Below, in pieces: positions 11,861-23,600 of a DNA stretch of 64,000 nt. Origin of the DNA: Odontesthes bonariensis (taxonomy: Eukaryota > Chordata > Actinopteri > Atheriniformes > Atherinopsidae). The stretch is from NCBI RefSeq assembly GCF_027942865.1, contig NC_134524.1, forward strand, positions 19,459,536-19,523,535, read 5' to 3'. Made by a program: the position numbers and the translations under genes. The first letter of the stretch is position 1. Every line of letters begins with the position of its first letter. The notes under the pieces were generated by a model that worked only from the letters and a program-made list of their open reading frames with translations, did no database searches and had not been told where the DNA came from.

Positions 11861-12754
11861 AATATCAATATCATGTCACTCATTGTTTATGTATCATAAT
11901 ACTTGGTTTAAGTCATGAATCATGACAACTTTGATAGGGTTAGCAAGCAAAACTACATGGTTATGGAAACACAGCTACTTGGTTGGGAATCACAACTTTG
12001 TGGTTTAGTTTAGGAATCAAAAGTACATGGTTAGGATAAGGAATACAAATCACTGGACTAAGATGTAAAATAAATAAAAACTTCTCTTTGTCAGGAATTA
12101 AAACTACCTGCTTAGGGTTGTAAATCAAACATAGTTAATTTGGGCTGGTAAATGTTCTTGCTTGGGGCTAAAATGCATCTTTTCACAACAGTAATTGAAA
12201 CTGAAAATAAATGTATGCAACATTTTCTGACATCTAGTGTTTTCTGACTCCAAAGACTCTTGTTTTAATTCAGCGAGTTCTATCTCGGAAAAACTTCAAC
12301 AATACTTTCTTGTTTTCTGCCTGAATCTATCCCAAAAGGCAGCTCTTGGCTGTGGGTTCATGTGTGAGTTGTGATTGTTTTGTATGTGGAGCACTACCTC
12401 ACCAATACTGTCCTCGCAGCTGTAGAAAGATCATCGTACGTGTGAGTGTGTGTGTGTATTTTCAGCTTGTCAAGAATAACTTTTTTTTTTTTTCTTTTTT
12501 TTGGCAGTATAAATCTAGGGTGTGTGTATGCCGTGTGTTTGTGTTAGCATGCAGCTAACCTGCAGAGTGGCAGCTGGAAAAACATTTCTCATCTATTACC
12601 CATGAGACTTTGCAGCTTTCTGACAGCACAATAGAAAGTCTCCTCTGGGCGGATTATAAAACTCACTGGTAGTGTCAAGTGGAAATAAATTGGTGCTTGG
12701 TGAGCAGGTAAAACCGCATATGAAAAAAAATGCATTTGCCAGCTTAACGCAGGT

Positions 12755-13450
12755 TATTTTCTTTTCTTTGGTCTCCTCCCATTTGTCTCAGTTTCTTTCA
12801 CTCACTTTTCTTTCCTCTCCATCTTTTCAACCCTTTCTCTTTATACTTTGATTTTACTTGCTTTCCTTCAGTTTTCCTTTCTGTTTGTTCTCTTCAGCTT
12901 TTCTTTTTTTATCTTAATTTTTAATTTGCCTCTAGCTTTGCTATCCCCTAATGTAATCTCTTCAGCTTTCAACCTCTTCTATCTTTTCATTCTTACCTTA
13001 ATTTTCCTTAGCCTTGCTTTTCTTATACCCTTCATCTTCCCATTCTTCTGTCTTGTTTCTCTCCTTTTCCTTTCTTCTATCCCCATTTTATGTTTACTTT
13101 GCTGTCTGCTCTTTTCTTTAACCTTCCCTTTGCCTGTAACTTTCCTTGCCTTTGCTTCTTTCATTTTCTTCATTTTCTTTGGTCTTCTTTGCCACTCCTT
13201 CTTTTTTCTTTGCTCTTTTTCCCTTGTTTCTCCTTCCCTCCTAACTTTGCCCTTTTTCTTCGTCCTCCTTTTCAAAGTCCTTCATTTTCTTTTTCTCATT
13301 TCCTTCTCATGCTTTTTCTCACACCTTCTCATTTGCTTGTATTAATTTCCTTTCCCTTCATTTCGATTCCACGACTCTTTCCTTACAGCTAATTTCTTTC
13401 GCTCAGTTTCTTCCCTTTGTTTAATTCCCCCTTCTGTTCCCCTCTCCTCC
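12755..13450 (+). repeat. ~700 bp polypyrimidine (C/T-rich) tract
   Basis: Nearly every base on the plus strand is C or T, with CTTT, CCTT and TTCC words but no fixed period. The open frames here encode only Phe/Leu/Ser runs and are composition artefacts. Confidence 0.85.
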
Positions 13451-14084
13451 CCTACGTTTAGATGATTGGCTTCCTGTTCACAATCTGCAGAAACTCTTTA
13501 CTCTCAGGCTGCTATAAAAACTCATTGCACATTGATCTCACTAGTGTTTTGTATATTTTATTGGCTGCGTGTCATAACAATAGGAAATCCATAAAATCAT
13601 GTTGTTTCATGTGTTTGTTGAAAGCAGCAAGAGAAGGATTCAGACGAGCAGCTAAACAGGATGTGGGGGATTTTATTTTATTAATGAAGCTCAGAGACCA
13701 TACACACACACCTCCTACGTGTTGTTGTTTGCTACTTGTTCTGGATGTCGAGGCCGATTCTTGTTGCATAATGTTATCTGCTTTGCTCTCCCACAGACTC
13801 CCACATACAGCTCTGCTGTGTGGCTCAGACAGGAAACATGTAGGAAGACGGAGGCTTAAAGTTGGAGTTCATTCTGGTGTAAAAAAAAAAAAATAGCAGG
13901 AAGTCTTCTTTAAATGTATGATTTTGAATGAAGTTAACACCACAGAAGAAGTTGTCTGCTGAATGGATATCAGAGAAGATCTTGTTAAACTTTCAGCAGG
14001 ATATTGAGACTGCACTGATCTGCAATGAGAGGATTACTTAAACAGACATTACCAGTCTGTGTTATGGCGAAATGGAAAAGTGTG

Positions 14085-14240
14085 TAGCTGCATGGCGTCG
14101 TGGTAGCCAAGACACCCCCACACCATCATAGCTCCTCCTCTGTGCTTCACAGTGAGAAACAGGCATGCAGATGTTTCACTTTAACAAAAAATGTTCCAGA
14201 GTTACCACTTGTCTAATGTACCTTTTAAATCAACGGCATG
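14085..14240 (-). mobile_element. Tc1-like transposon remnant
   Basis: Reads ccatcatagctcctcctctg, then tgcttcacagtgagaaac, aggcatgcag, and later ccacttgtctaatgt. This is the block order of the middle of a fish Tc1 transposase in reverse orientation. It is heavily decayed. Confidence 0.6.
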
Positions 14241-15459
14241 CATGTGCAAGACGCAGTATGAAAAAGTCACCATTTGAGACAATGTAGGGGGAAATGTGTC
14301 CAGATATCCAACGTGCTTGATTTAGGATCCTAAATCTCGCGCAGTGTTGCAGCTGTCGCTTTTTACATCATGATTTTAACATCAAACCCAATTCTAATCT
14401 GCTTTATTGCCTCCATGTTTGTTGTTTAAATCCTTCAATGTGTGCTCCCTAATGGAATACTGTGGTAGTGTGCACAGTACACAGGCAAGTATGTGAAAAC
14501 TTAAACCGACAAAGGAGCCAATTGCCTGCGTGAGCGTAAGCCTTTGTACAAGAACGTATTTTTGATGAAGACCTGTCTGACATTATCTTTTCCTTTCCCT
14601 TCAGCCAATAGTGAACCTATTATTTGTATTAATTCTACATTCCAGTCAGATATGCTGTTGATTTTTACAGGTTTAGCTCACGCGGACCGATGCTGACAAT
14701 TTCATTGCGATTCCCGTTCACAGATCAACGTTTCTTGGGGTCGAGCTGTCTGAAAGCACAGCAATGTTCTGCTGGTCTCTTGGAGGCATTACTGTTGGCT
14801 TCAGTGTGAGATTTTCATTGCTGATGTCATACGTCGGTCACTAGAATAAGGTTGTCTGCTGAAGAGAGAACTCTTCCGACCTGTTTGTGGAGCCAATTCT
14901 CATTCCCAGGGCATCAAAAACTGAGGTTCTGTCAAAGTAAACGTCATCCTGAAGTGTTTACTTATCAACAAGTAACAAGGTCGTCATTAGCTGGCAGGTG
15001 AGGGGGTGGAGGAAAGTCATGAGAACCAGAAACATGAGTTGTTGCCCGTCTCTGTTGGTTAGGTTTAGGCAAAGATAAATTTTAGAGTGATCACATTAAA
15101 AACTAATGTTGTAGGCTACGCTCTGTATGGATCTGCGACATGAGGATTTCTGAGAAAACAACTAACAGTCTGAGTGAGAATGGGCCGGTCCATACTTGGT
15201 ATTATCATGCATCGTAGGTAATCTGATCCTGAGCCTGAAATGGTTTTTTCTGGAAGTGATTACCTTTCTGTCATTACCGGGCCAGTAGATGTTCCTCAGT
15301 GATGTACCAATAATTTTGGAAAGACTTTACAGCCAATACCGAATGGAGTACATTTTATAGATGTAATGCTAATTGGACACGAGAGCATTCTGTGGCTACA
15401 AACAGGAAATGGCCTTAAAACACAGGAATCAGCATCCAAACAGATATAAACAAGACAAC

Positions 15460-17558
15460 TCTTTATAAAAACTCATCTTTATTGATTCATATTCATCCAC
15501 CCAGTCCTCTTTTCTTTCCACCAAGACAATATTTTCTGGTTTTCTTATAAAAAGCTCAATATGTACATCCTCTATGTATTTACACTATTTTACATGATTA
15601 CACTGTCCGAGAGCCTCACACCTGCAAAAGGTCAGTTCTGCTGCCTCAAATACCACTTGTTGCCGAGGGAGATATCGCCGAAAATCTCTGCCTACTGGCT
15701 GGGAGTGTTGCCTGGCAACAACGGCTTTGTTGGATTAATATCTGCAACCAGGAACCGTTTTAAATTATTTATCTTTTTTTTTTCTTTTTTCTAATCCCTT
15801 TCATTAGCCGAGGAAAAATGTGACGAGATGATTTACAGAAAGTCTCTGGAAGCAATGAAATAGCGATTCAAACCATATAAATAATAAAGGAAGTTAAATA
15901 TTTAATGCTGTAATTCAGTGTAATTTGAATTCAAACATAGTGTAGTGACGTTTGGGAGATTCTGCTTTTCAAGTCCTGGAAATCGGCTGTAAATTTGGAG
16001 CAAATCTGATCACATATGACCACCTTTCGCTTAGTGTCAACACAAGAGAAAACGGCAAATCCAAAGAGACTAAAGCTCGGCGACGTTTTGTAATATTGCT
16101 CAAAAACCTGGGACCCGCTGAACAAATAGAAGACTATCTCCAAATTGGAACGGTTGCATAAAAAGCAGGTTTAACAGTTTTCCCGGTTCATTTACAGCCA
16201 CTTTGTTTTCAGGTCCTCAGCTTCAGGTGGATTTATTTAACTGACAAATACTTAAAAGAATCACAAGCAATTTAGCGTTCAGTGAACCCCACAGTTCAGC
16301 TGCGGGCGTTCACACTTTCAAATCGCCCACTTCTGATGTTCGATGCCACTGCAGACGAACAAACCGCCTTTATAAGGGATTGTTTTTCTGTGGACATTTA
16401 ACAGGCTTGAAAATGTGCGACGGTGGGGATGTTTTTACGAGGATTTGGAAGGGATTCCTGATGAGCTGAACTTTCAACACTGAAGCTAAGACACACTGGA
16501 ACTCAAGCCTGTGTGTCATTAAAATGTCTCTGCCACCTTTTCTTCATTTACTTCAACTTTTAGCAGCATTACCAGGAAAACTTCCCCACGAATCCCAAAC
16601 ATTTGGGTCTGTGAGCGATTAAACAGGCAGACGATTTGTGGGCTTCTTTTGGGTGACGAGCAACTCCAAATAATTGTGTTCATCCTCTTCTAATCTTTAA
16701 ATGAAGTTGCTGATAAAGCTCGAAAGACAAATGTTTAAAATGTTCCAGCTGTTGCAGGTGTGAGGCTCCAGGTGTGGTGTGTAAGTTAGTCCTTCCCTCT
16801 TTGCATGATGGGAAAACAAACTTGTATACCCAAACGCCACCAGCGTTTCCTGCGCTGCTGGCTCCAGCAATGTTTTTTTTTTTTCCCCCTTCGAGGACGA
16901 AACGCGGCGAGCAGAGGCAGCGGAGGCGAACGATTGGGTCTCAGACGGACAAAACGACGACTCAAGTTTGAAAACAATACTGACTGAAGGTGAGGCTCTG
17001 TTGGCATCGGCTGCAAACGAAAAAACCCAAACTGCTCGTCTCCGATGCCTCTAAAAGTTGCTCGTCTCTCTGGCCGTAAAGATTTGGTAGATTTGAACAG
17101 CATTGTCACCCTCTCATTGGTTCAGCAGCAAATAAAAAAACAAGTGAATGCCCTCGTCCCTCCTCTCCCATCGGCTACATTCAAAACTTTGAAAATTTCC
17201 TGTCGGAGCCAATTGTTTTTTTTTTTTGTTTGAAATCAATCCAACGGTCCGTCCAACATTCACCCGTTGCCATAGAAACATCCATCAGCCCACAGTCCGT
17301 TCTCTTCTGTTAGATGCGTCGTCCATGTTGGGTTTCCAGGCCGCCCCGTCTTTTGTCTTCTTCTTCTCTGCCAACCGATCAGCGCGTGTTGTAACATTCA
17401 CACCTGTCTGTCCGACTGATGGGAGGAAACCCGTTCCAGTCAGGACTTTGGTCAAAAAAAGTAAGAGCGTCTGCAGCTTTTTATTTGAAAAAAATACCCC
17501 CCCCCCCCTTCATTTGCGCTTTCTTGTCGCGTCCTTCTTTCATGACGTCACATCCTCC
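15460..17558 (-). other. fbxw7: fbxw7 3' UTR (predicted) with poly(A) signal at 15478-15483
   Basis: Downstream of the fbxw7 stop (minus strand) there is no coding signal for 2.1 kb. A clear AATAAA lies at 15483-15478, followed by the expected T/C-rich flank on the other strand. A run of ten C (plus strand, about 17500-17510) and two RFX-like X-box palindromes (15707-15719, 17266-17279) lie inside. The end point is inferred from the hexamer only. Confidence 0.5.
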
Positions 17559-17692
17559 TCAATCCGTCTCCTTCTTCTTGTCGTCCAGGTCGAAGTCCAA
17601 CACGAGCAGTTTGGTTTCCTCGGTGCCGTTCCTGCTGCCGGCGGCGCACACCAGCCGGGTGTCGGACGCTCTGATTCGCCACACCACGCCAC
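17559..17692 (-). CDS. fbxw7: fbxw7 terminal coding exon
   Basis: Encodes (G)[19 protein letters not shown], the last WD40 strand ([12 protein letters not shown]) and a short KKKETD tail. Stop TGA at 17561-17559; acceptor CTCAACAG. Confidence 0.93.
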
Positions 17693-20600
17693 CTGTTGAG
17701 AATCAAAAGGCCGTGATTGGTTTAGAATCGGGTGACGGGAGTGCGCGTCCGGAGTAGGGCTGAACGATATGGACAAAATTTCACATCTCGATATTCATGC
17801 CAGTTATCTCGATATAGATACGATATGACTGTGGGTTCAGTGAAAACTAAGCATTTCTCTGAAAAATAAAAAACGTAATACAAAAGAAGGACGTCTGCAG
17901 GCATCGGGTCTTGAGTTGGAAGTTTGTTGTTATAAGATGGAGCGTTGAACTGATGTAAGGTTCAGTCGTCCGGCTCGACCACAGGTCCGTGGTTGTCGCA
18001 AAATGTTCAATTTCACGGAGCTCGGATTCAACATTCATTTTACATTCGTTATAGATTTTTGGATTGGCCACTTGATTAAAATATGTTTGGGATGGTATTC
18101 TGTAACGTTTGTCCAGCGTCCGAACCATTTTCTGAAAGCCCTCTTTTGTGACGCTGTCTTTTGCAATGTAGTTTGTGTCTCCGTCTCCCTCGCTCCCTCG
18201 GATGTTTGTCATTGGCTGGCTTCAGCTCTACATAAGGGGAAGCGTAAAAATGATGTTTGCGACTGCCTGAGCTGCACATGCGGGGAAAATCTATATCGTT
18301 GATATTGTTGAATTTGCCATATTAATATCTTGAATGTTCATATCTAGATATTGATACGATAACGATATATCGTTCAGCCCTAATCAGGAGTGACCGTGTT
18401 CACAGTGTGGGGCGAGACGTGCCGGTGTGCGGTCCTGACCTGATCCCCGGCTTTCCAGCGCCACCACGTCCCGCAGCCAGGCTCCGGTCCGCAGGTCCCA
18501 CAGTTTGACCGTCCCGTCGTCGGAGCTGGACAGAACCAGACCTCTGCAGAACTGAAGGCACGTCACCGCTGACTGGTGCTTGTTGGGTCCTGTAGGAAAC
18601 ACATCGGCGTACTGTGACCTCTCACCCTAACCGTAATGCCTTTTCAGGTAATTACTTTCAGGTTATTTGTAGAAATGTGGCCTGTAGTTGCACAGTTGTC
18701 TGTAATTAAGCATGTGGCGCTTGTCAAACTCTGTGTCCTGCTTTTAGAGTTGTATTGCTGAGTCGGCACACAGCCATGCAGGGACTGTCACCTTCACGCT
18801 GCTCTTTGTTTGCTCTGGTAGCTGCTCTCAGTGGGACATATATGTTTGTCTCACCTTGCAGCGTGTGGAGACACTGTCCTGTTCGGATGTCCCACACTCG
18901 CACAGTGGAGTCGGCGTTCCCGGACACCAAGATGTTGTCACGCAGCTCCATGCCGCTGGTCAGCGACTGGTGGCCGGTCAGTGTGTGGACACACCCGCCT
19001 GCAGATGACACATTTCAGTCTGGGTTAGTGCAAGTCCTCTTCACCTTTGTACTCAAACCATCATTTCATTCCCTTTTTAATAATTATGGTTTGTTGGTGC
19101 AGCTAATTTCACACAGTGTTGTTTTGGGTACGACCACTAGGGGGCGGCATATGGTCAAAATGGTAAGAGGTTAGAGCAGATTTCTTTTGAAGTTTTAAGT
19201 GAACCTGAGTTAATTACATCTGATGAGAATTCTCTTTAATATAGTAACAATGCAACCAGCGATAAAGTGGATTATACTGGAAACACTTTAACTTATTTAT
19301 TATATATTACTGCAAACAAATCGAACTCAACTAAACCGTTTCCATCTGTTCAATTGGTTCAGTTGAGCTTAACCCATCATGATATGATTCATATTCTTCA
19401 GAGGCTGATAAATAAAGCGTTTCAACGAGCATCATCGAGCTTTCCAAGCTTAAATAGTGAATACAGTTAGTGTCTCATCTATTCTACTTCATACTTAATT
19501 AAATAACTCTACCTGTCTCTGCATCCCAGACTCTGATTGAAGTGTCTAATGAGCCGCTCACCACAAACACACCGTCGAACTGTAAAGAAAAAGTAATAAA
19601 CAGACCGACTTAAAAACCAAAAGGAGGAGCTGAGAGATGCTAAAATGACGTGCACAGCTGTGACGAAGCTGAAAGGGCTACCGATGTGTTTACCTGCAGT
19701 GAGTACACTCTGTTGGTGTGTCCCTGCAGCGTGTGCAGACACACCTCCGTCTCGGGGTCCCACACCTTCACCATGTAGTCGTAGCCGCCCGACACCACGC
19801 GGCGGCCGTCGTACTGAACGCAGCGCACGGCCGCCACGTGGCCCGTCAGCACATGCTCGCAGCGGCCCGTCGAAACGTCCCACACGCGCAGCGTCGTGTC
19901 CCGGGAGCCCGACACCACCCTGACAAACAAGATGCATGACATCACTGCAGCGTCGGCCAATCACGTGAGCTCAAATGACAGCGTCTCTTGACGGTGTTCC
20001 TTTGCTTTTCGTTATCATCTGTTTGTGTGCAATGGCAAAGCAAACCCGCTTTCATTTCTGGCGCTTTATGTATCAGGACATGACAAAGAGTGATCTGCTA
20101 AATCCTGCTTCCATAGGGCTTAAGAGGTTAAGTAATTAGTAATTAGTCCCTAATTAAATGCACTTGATTAATTGTGAGCAGTTTACTGGACTTCTCAGGT
20201 GTTAGAAAAACAAGGGTTGACGGGGAAACGTCTCTTCTCTCTAAAGGAACTGGCTTAGGTTGGTAAAGTTGCATCTGAACAAACTACAAGACTCCTAGAA
20301 CCCGTTGCCATGAAGTTTTTTCCACACACTTCCTCTGCATTCTGATTTAATTTTAAACAATGACAGTGACACTGAGTGCGTGTTGCTTGTATGTAGCTTC
20401 TTTTTTCTCTTTGTCCTGATACATAAAAACCTCAAATTGCACTTTCTTTTTCACATGACAGTAAAAGTGGCTGTGTGTGTGTGTCTGTTTTTACAGATGT
20501 TAGCATGCATTAATAATGCCCACGCGTGTGCGTGTGAATTTATGACACTTATGTAAATGAGTGTGTGCTCATACGTTATCCGTCTCTGCACGCATGCCTG

Positions 20601-23600
20601 TACTGTAGAGTCGTATAAATTAATAATACGTGTGCCATGTGTAAGCGTGTGAATTTACTGCGTGTGTGTGTAGATGAGTTCTAACATGTTGGCTCCGGGT
20701 GTATTCATGTGTGCATGACCATTACAAACAGTCGTACATCAAATCAGCCGGTCACTACGCAAACAAGAGGTCCGTACAAAACATGTATGTCGCCCATAAC
20801 TGTGTTAAATCCTTCTGGTTGTCATGGAGATAAAGTTAGGTGTTCCTGGAGTGGGTGTCTGTGTGATAGAAAAAAAAAAAAAAAAAAGTGTATTACCGGT
20901 TGCCATGGAGATGCATGCAACGCACGGTGGATGTGTGTCCGTACAGCGTGTGCACACACTCGCCGCTCTCGGCGTCCCACACACGCAGCGTCCGGTCGGT
21001 GGAGCCGCTGATCACCGTGGCAACGGCCATCTGACTGCACCACACGCCGCCGCTGTGACCCGTCAATGTGCGCAGACACTGAGACACAGAGACGAAAAGG
21101 ATGTCAGAATATTCAAACAAAGTTTTCAGCTTTTCATTTCTGCACAGAATTGAAGCATTTTGTTTTTTTTTGTTTTTTTTGGGGGACAAAGCAGATTCCA
21201 GGAGAGCTGGATCGCTTCTCTGGCACAGCCCAAAAACTCTCAGTGAGCTTGAGGCCTGGACTCTGTGGTGACCAATCCATGTGTGAAAATGAGGTCTTGT
21301 TCTCCCTGAACCACTCTTTCATCATCTTAGTCTGAGGAAACCTGACGTTGTCATTTTGGAATGTGTCCGTACCATCGAGGAATAATAGAATCTTGCAACT
21401 GGGAAAAAACCAGCTCATTCAGGTTCTTCCAGAAATCAGCTGACCTCATTTTGTGGGCATATAATGCTGCTGAACCTACTGAGGCAACGACGGATCTCGA
21501 TCCTGACCCTGCAGGCTTGTATTGTAAACACGAGGCATGATGGGTGCAACACTTCAGCCACTTATTTTCTTACCATGATGTTAAGATTAAATATGGACTC
21601 CTAACACCACGTGGCAATAGAAAAATATTGCTCTAAAGTCCAATCTTTCCACTTAACAGCATTAACCCTCACTCAAGGCTACAGGTCGAGTTGTTTCTGA
21701 GACCTGTAGCCTTCAGACATTCAAGATTTTCTCCCAACCACGTCTCTTCCTTGTAAAGGAATAAATCAAAAATAAATCATGAATGACAAACTGGCGTCAT
21801 TCACACAAACGGTGAATTCGCTGCTCTCGTCTTGTTTTCCACGCATCTCCCACATTCTTTGCGAGTCTGCGCGTGCACGTGTGTCAATATTTGTTTCGCT
21901 TTCACAGCTACCATTGAAGGTCGCACACACACACGCACGCAGGAAGAAAGGCAGTTTCACCTTGAAGGTGTTGTCGTGGTGGTTGCCACGGCAACAGTGG
22001 GAAAAACTTTGCCTTGGCAACTGTTGCGGAGACGGAGGAGGATACTGCAGCCTCCAAACCGCAAACGCTTTTTGTTAAAACGCGAGTGTCTGCTGCGGCC
22101 GAGTCGCCACGTCCTCATCACGGTGCTGCTGTGAATCAGGACGCTTTTCAGTTTTACAGAGACGAGACGGTGAAGCACACGCCTCCTGATCCCCGCAGGC
22201 TACGGTTGTGTGTGTTTGGGTGTGTTTTTCTTTCTGCAGAAGCAACGACACTCTCCCTACACACATACTTTACACCGACTTGAATTAATAGTCTGGGCAC
22301 TGACTCTAAATTAAAAGTCCTCACCATGAATTCTAATGATCTTCACCCCGAGGACTTTCCTTTACGTTTCCAAAAAGGACAAAGGTCCCTATAATGCCGC
22401 TGTGCAAACAGATTTAACGTAACATAAGCACACACGCAGGCAGGTCTAGACGGAAGAGAGAACAGGTGTGTCGGGTTCAAGAATGTTCAACCGAAACCAG
22501 AGAAACGCGCGCAGAGTCCATGTGTGTTTCTGTGCGTTTCTTTTCCACATGTCATCTGTAATCTACATCTGTACATCTGTAAATAACCCACGTAACACGT
22601 TTCATTTTGGCACTGAGGCGACTCGCAGGGACATTTACTGATGTCTCGATTGCAGAAATTTGGGAAAAAAATCTACACGCAGATATTATGAGCTGCACCC
22701 GGCGGATACAGCTGTCACAGTTATCAGAGTGTCTACATCATTCGCTCCTGACCTCTCGCAAAGCTTAAGCAGCCTCGTAATAATTGTGGAAAATAAATGA
22801 TTACGCCCATGTGAGCGTACGGCAGTTAATCCTCCACAGTGCTTATGAGCTGGATGCTGGTGTTACCCTGCTCCATATTGGGGAAAAAAAAAAGATGGTT
22901 TCCTTTAAGCATTAAGTCCACTGAATACATATGGGTTGAGTCAACATGATCTTCATTAAAACATAATTACATCTTATCAAATGAACAAATATTTTGTCAA
23001 TGTTACTGTTGTCGTGTTAAATTAATCATAAAAAAACAGATCTTATTATAACAACAAGGCTGATAGAGGACACCCGATAAAAGCTGTACTGGCTCATTCA
23101 ACAAATTAACGTAAAAAACAGGTCCAACCTTACCGATTGAACTGAGACTAAGCCCTCCTAAATAAGTTTAATCAACTCTAAGAGGTCATGTTGACCCAAC
23201 CCAAACACAACGGACTTCCTGCTGTTATTATTATTACAAGTTATTATTCTTTGTGCTTGAATTTCCCTCAAACCAAACACAATAAATCATTTAACCAACC
23301 TAAACCCAATTCATTTATTTTAAGCAAGCATATGGCATATCATGGTTTAGTGTGTCTCTGTGTTTAAACAGCATTTCAGGAACACACCCTGACTAATATG
23401 ACTGGTCCGCCTGCCTTCTCGTGTGTTCTTTTCTTCTCTGTTCAGCCATATAAGCTTTGTAGCGTCATATTTGAGGCACGTTGGACTACATTAATGCCTC
23501 TGTTAAACTTAGATTAAAAAAAAAAGCTACAAATGCTTGTCATTTAATTCATTTTTTTTTTTTTTACAAACCGAATTGAACAATTTGCTGAGTTCATTGC

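Larger units (their letters stand above)
10842..15459. other. Intergenic between TRIM gene and fbxw7 3' end
   Basis: No gene recognised. Contents: upstream flank of the TRIM gene, an interspersed repeat fragment (11565-11622), a SINE (11643-11860), a long polypyrimidine tract (12755-13450) and a Tc1 remnant (14085-14240). I see nothing in 14.3-15.4 kb. Confidence 0.65.

Noticed and set aside
12848..13345. 165-codon open frame rich in Phe, Leu and Ser, resembling a multi-pass membrane protein
   Set aside because: It lies entirely in the polypyrimidine tract. T/C-rich DNA gives Phe/Leu/Ser/Pro frames by composition, and the opposite strand gives Lys/Arg/Glu frames the same way.
16786..17109. 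107-codon frame in the fbxw7 3' region
   Set aside because: Arg/Lys-rich frame without similarity, inside the predicted 3' UTR.
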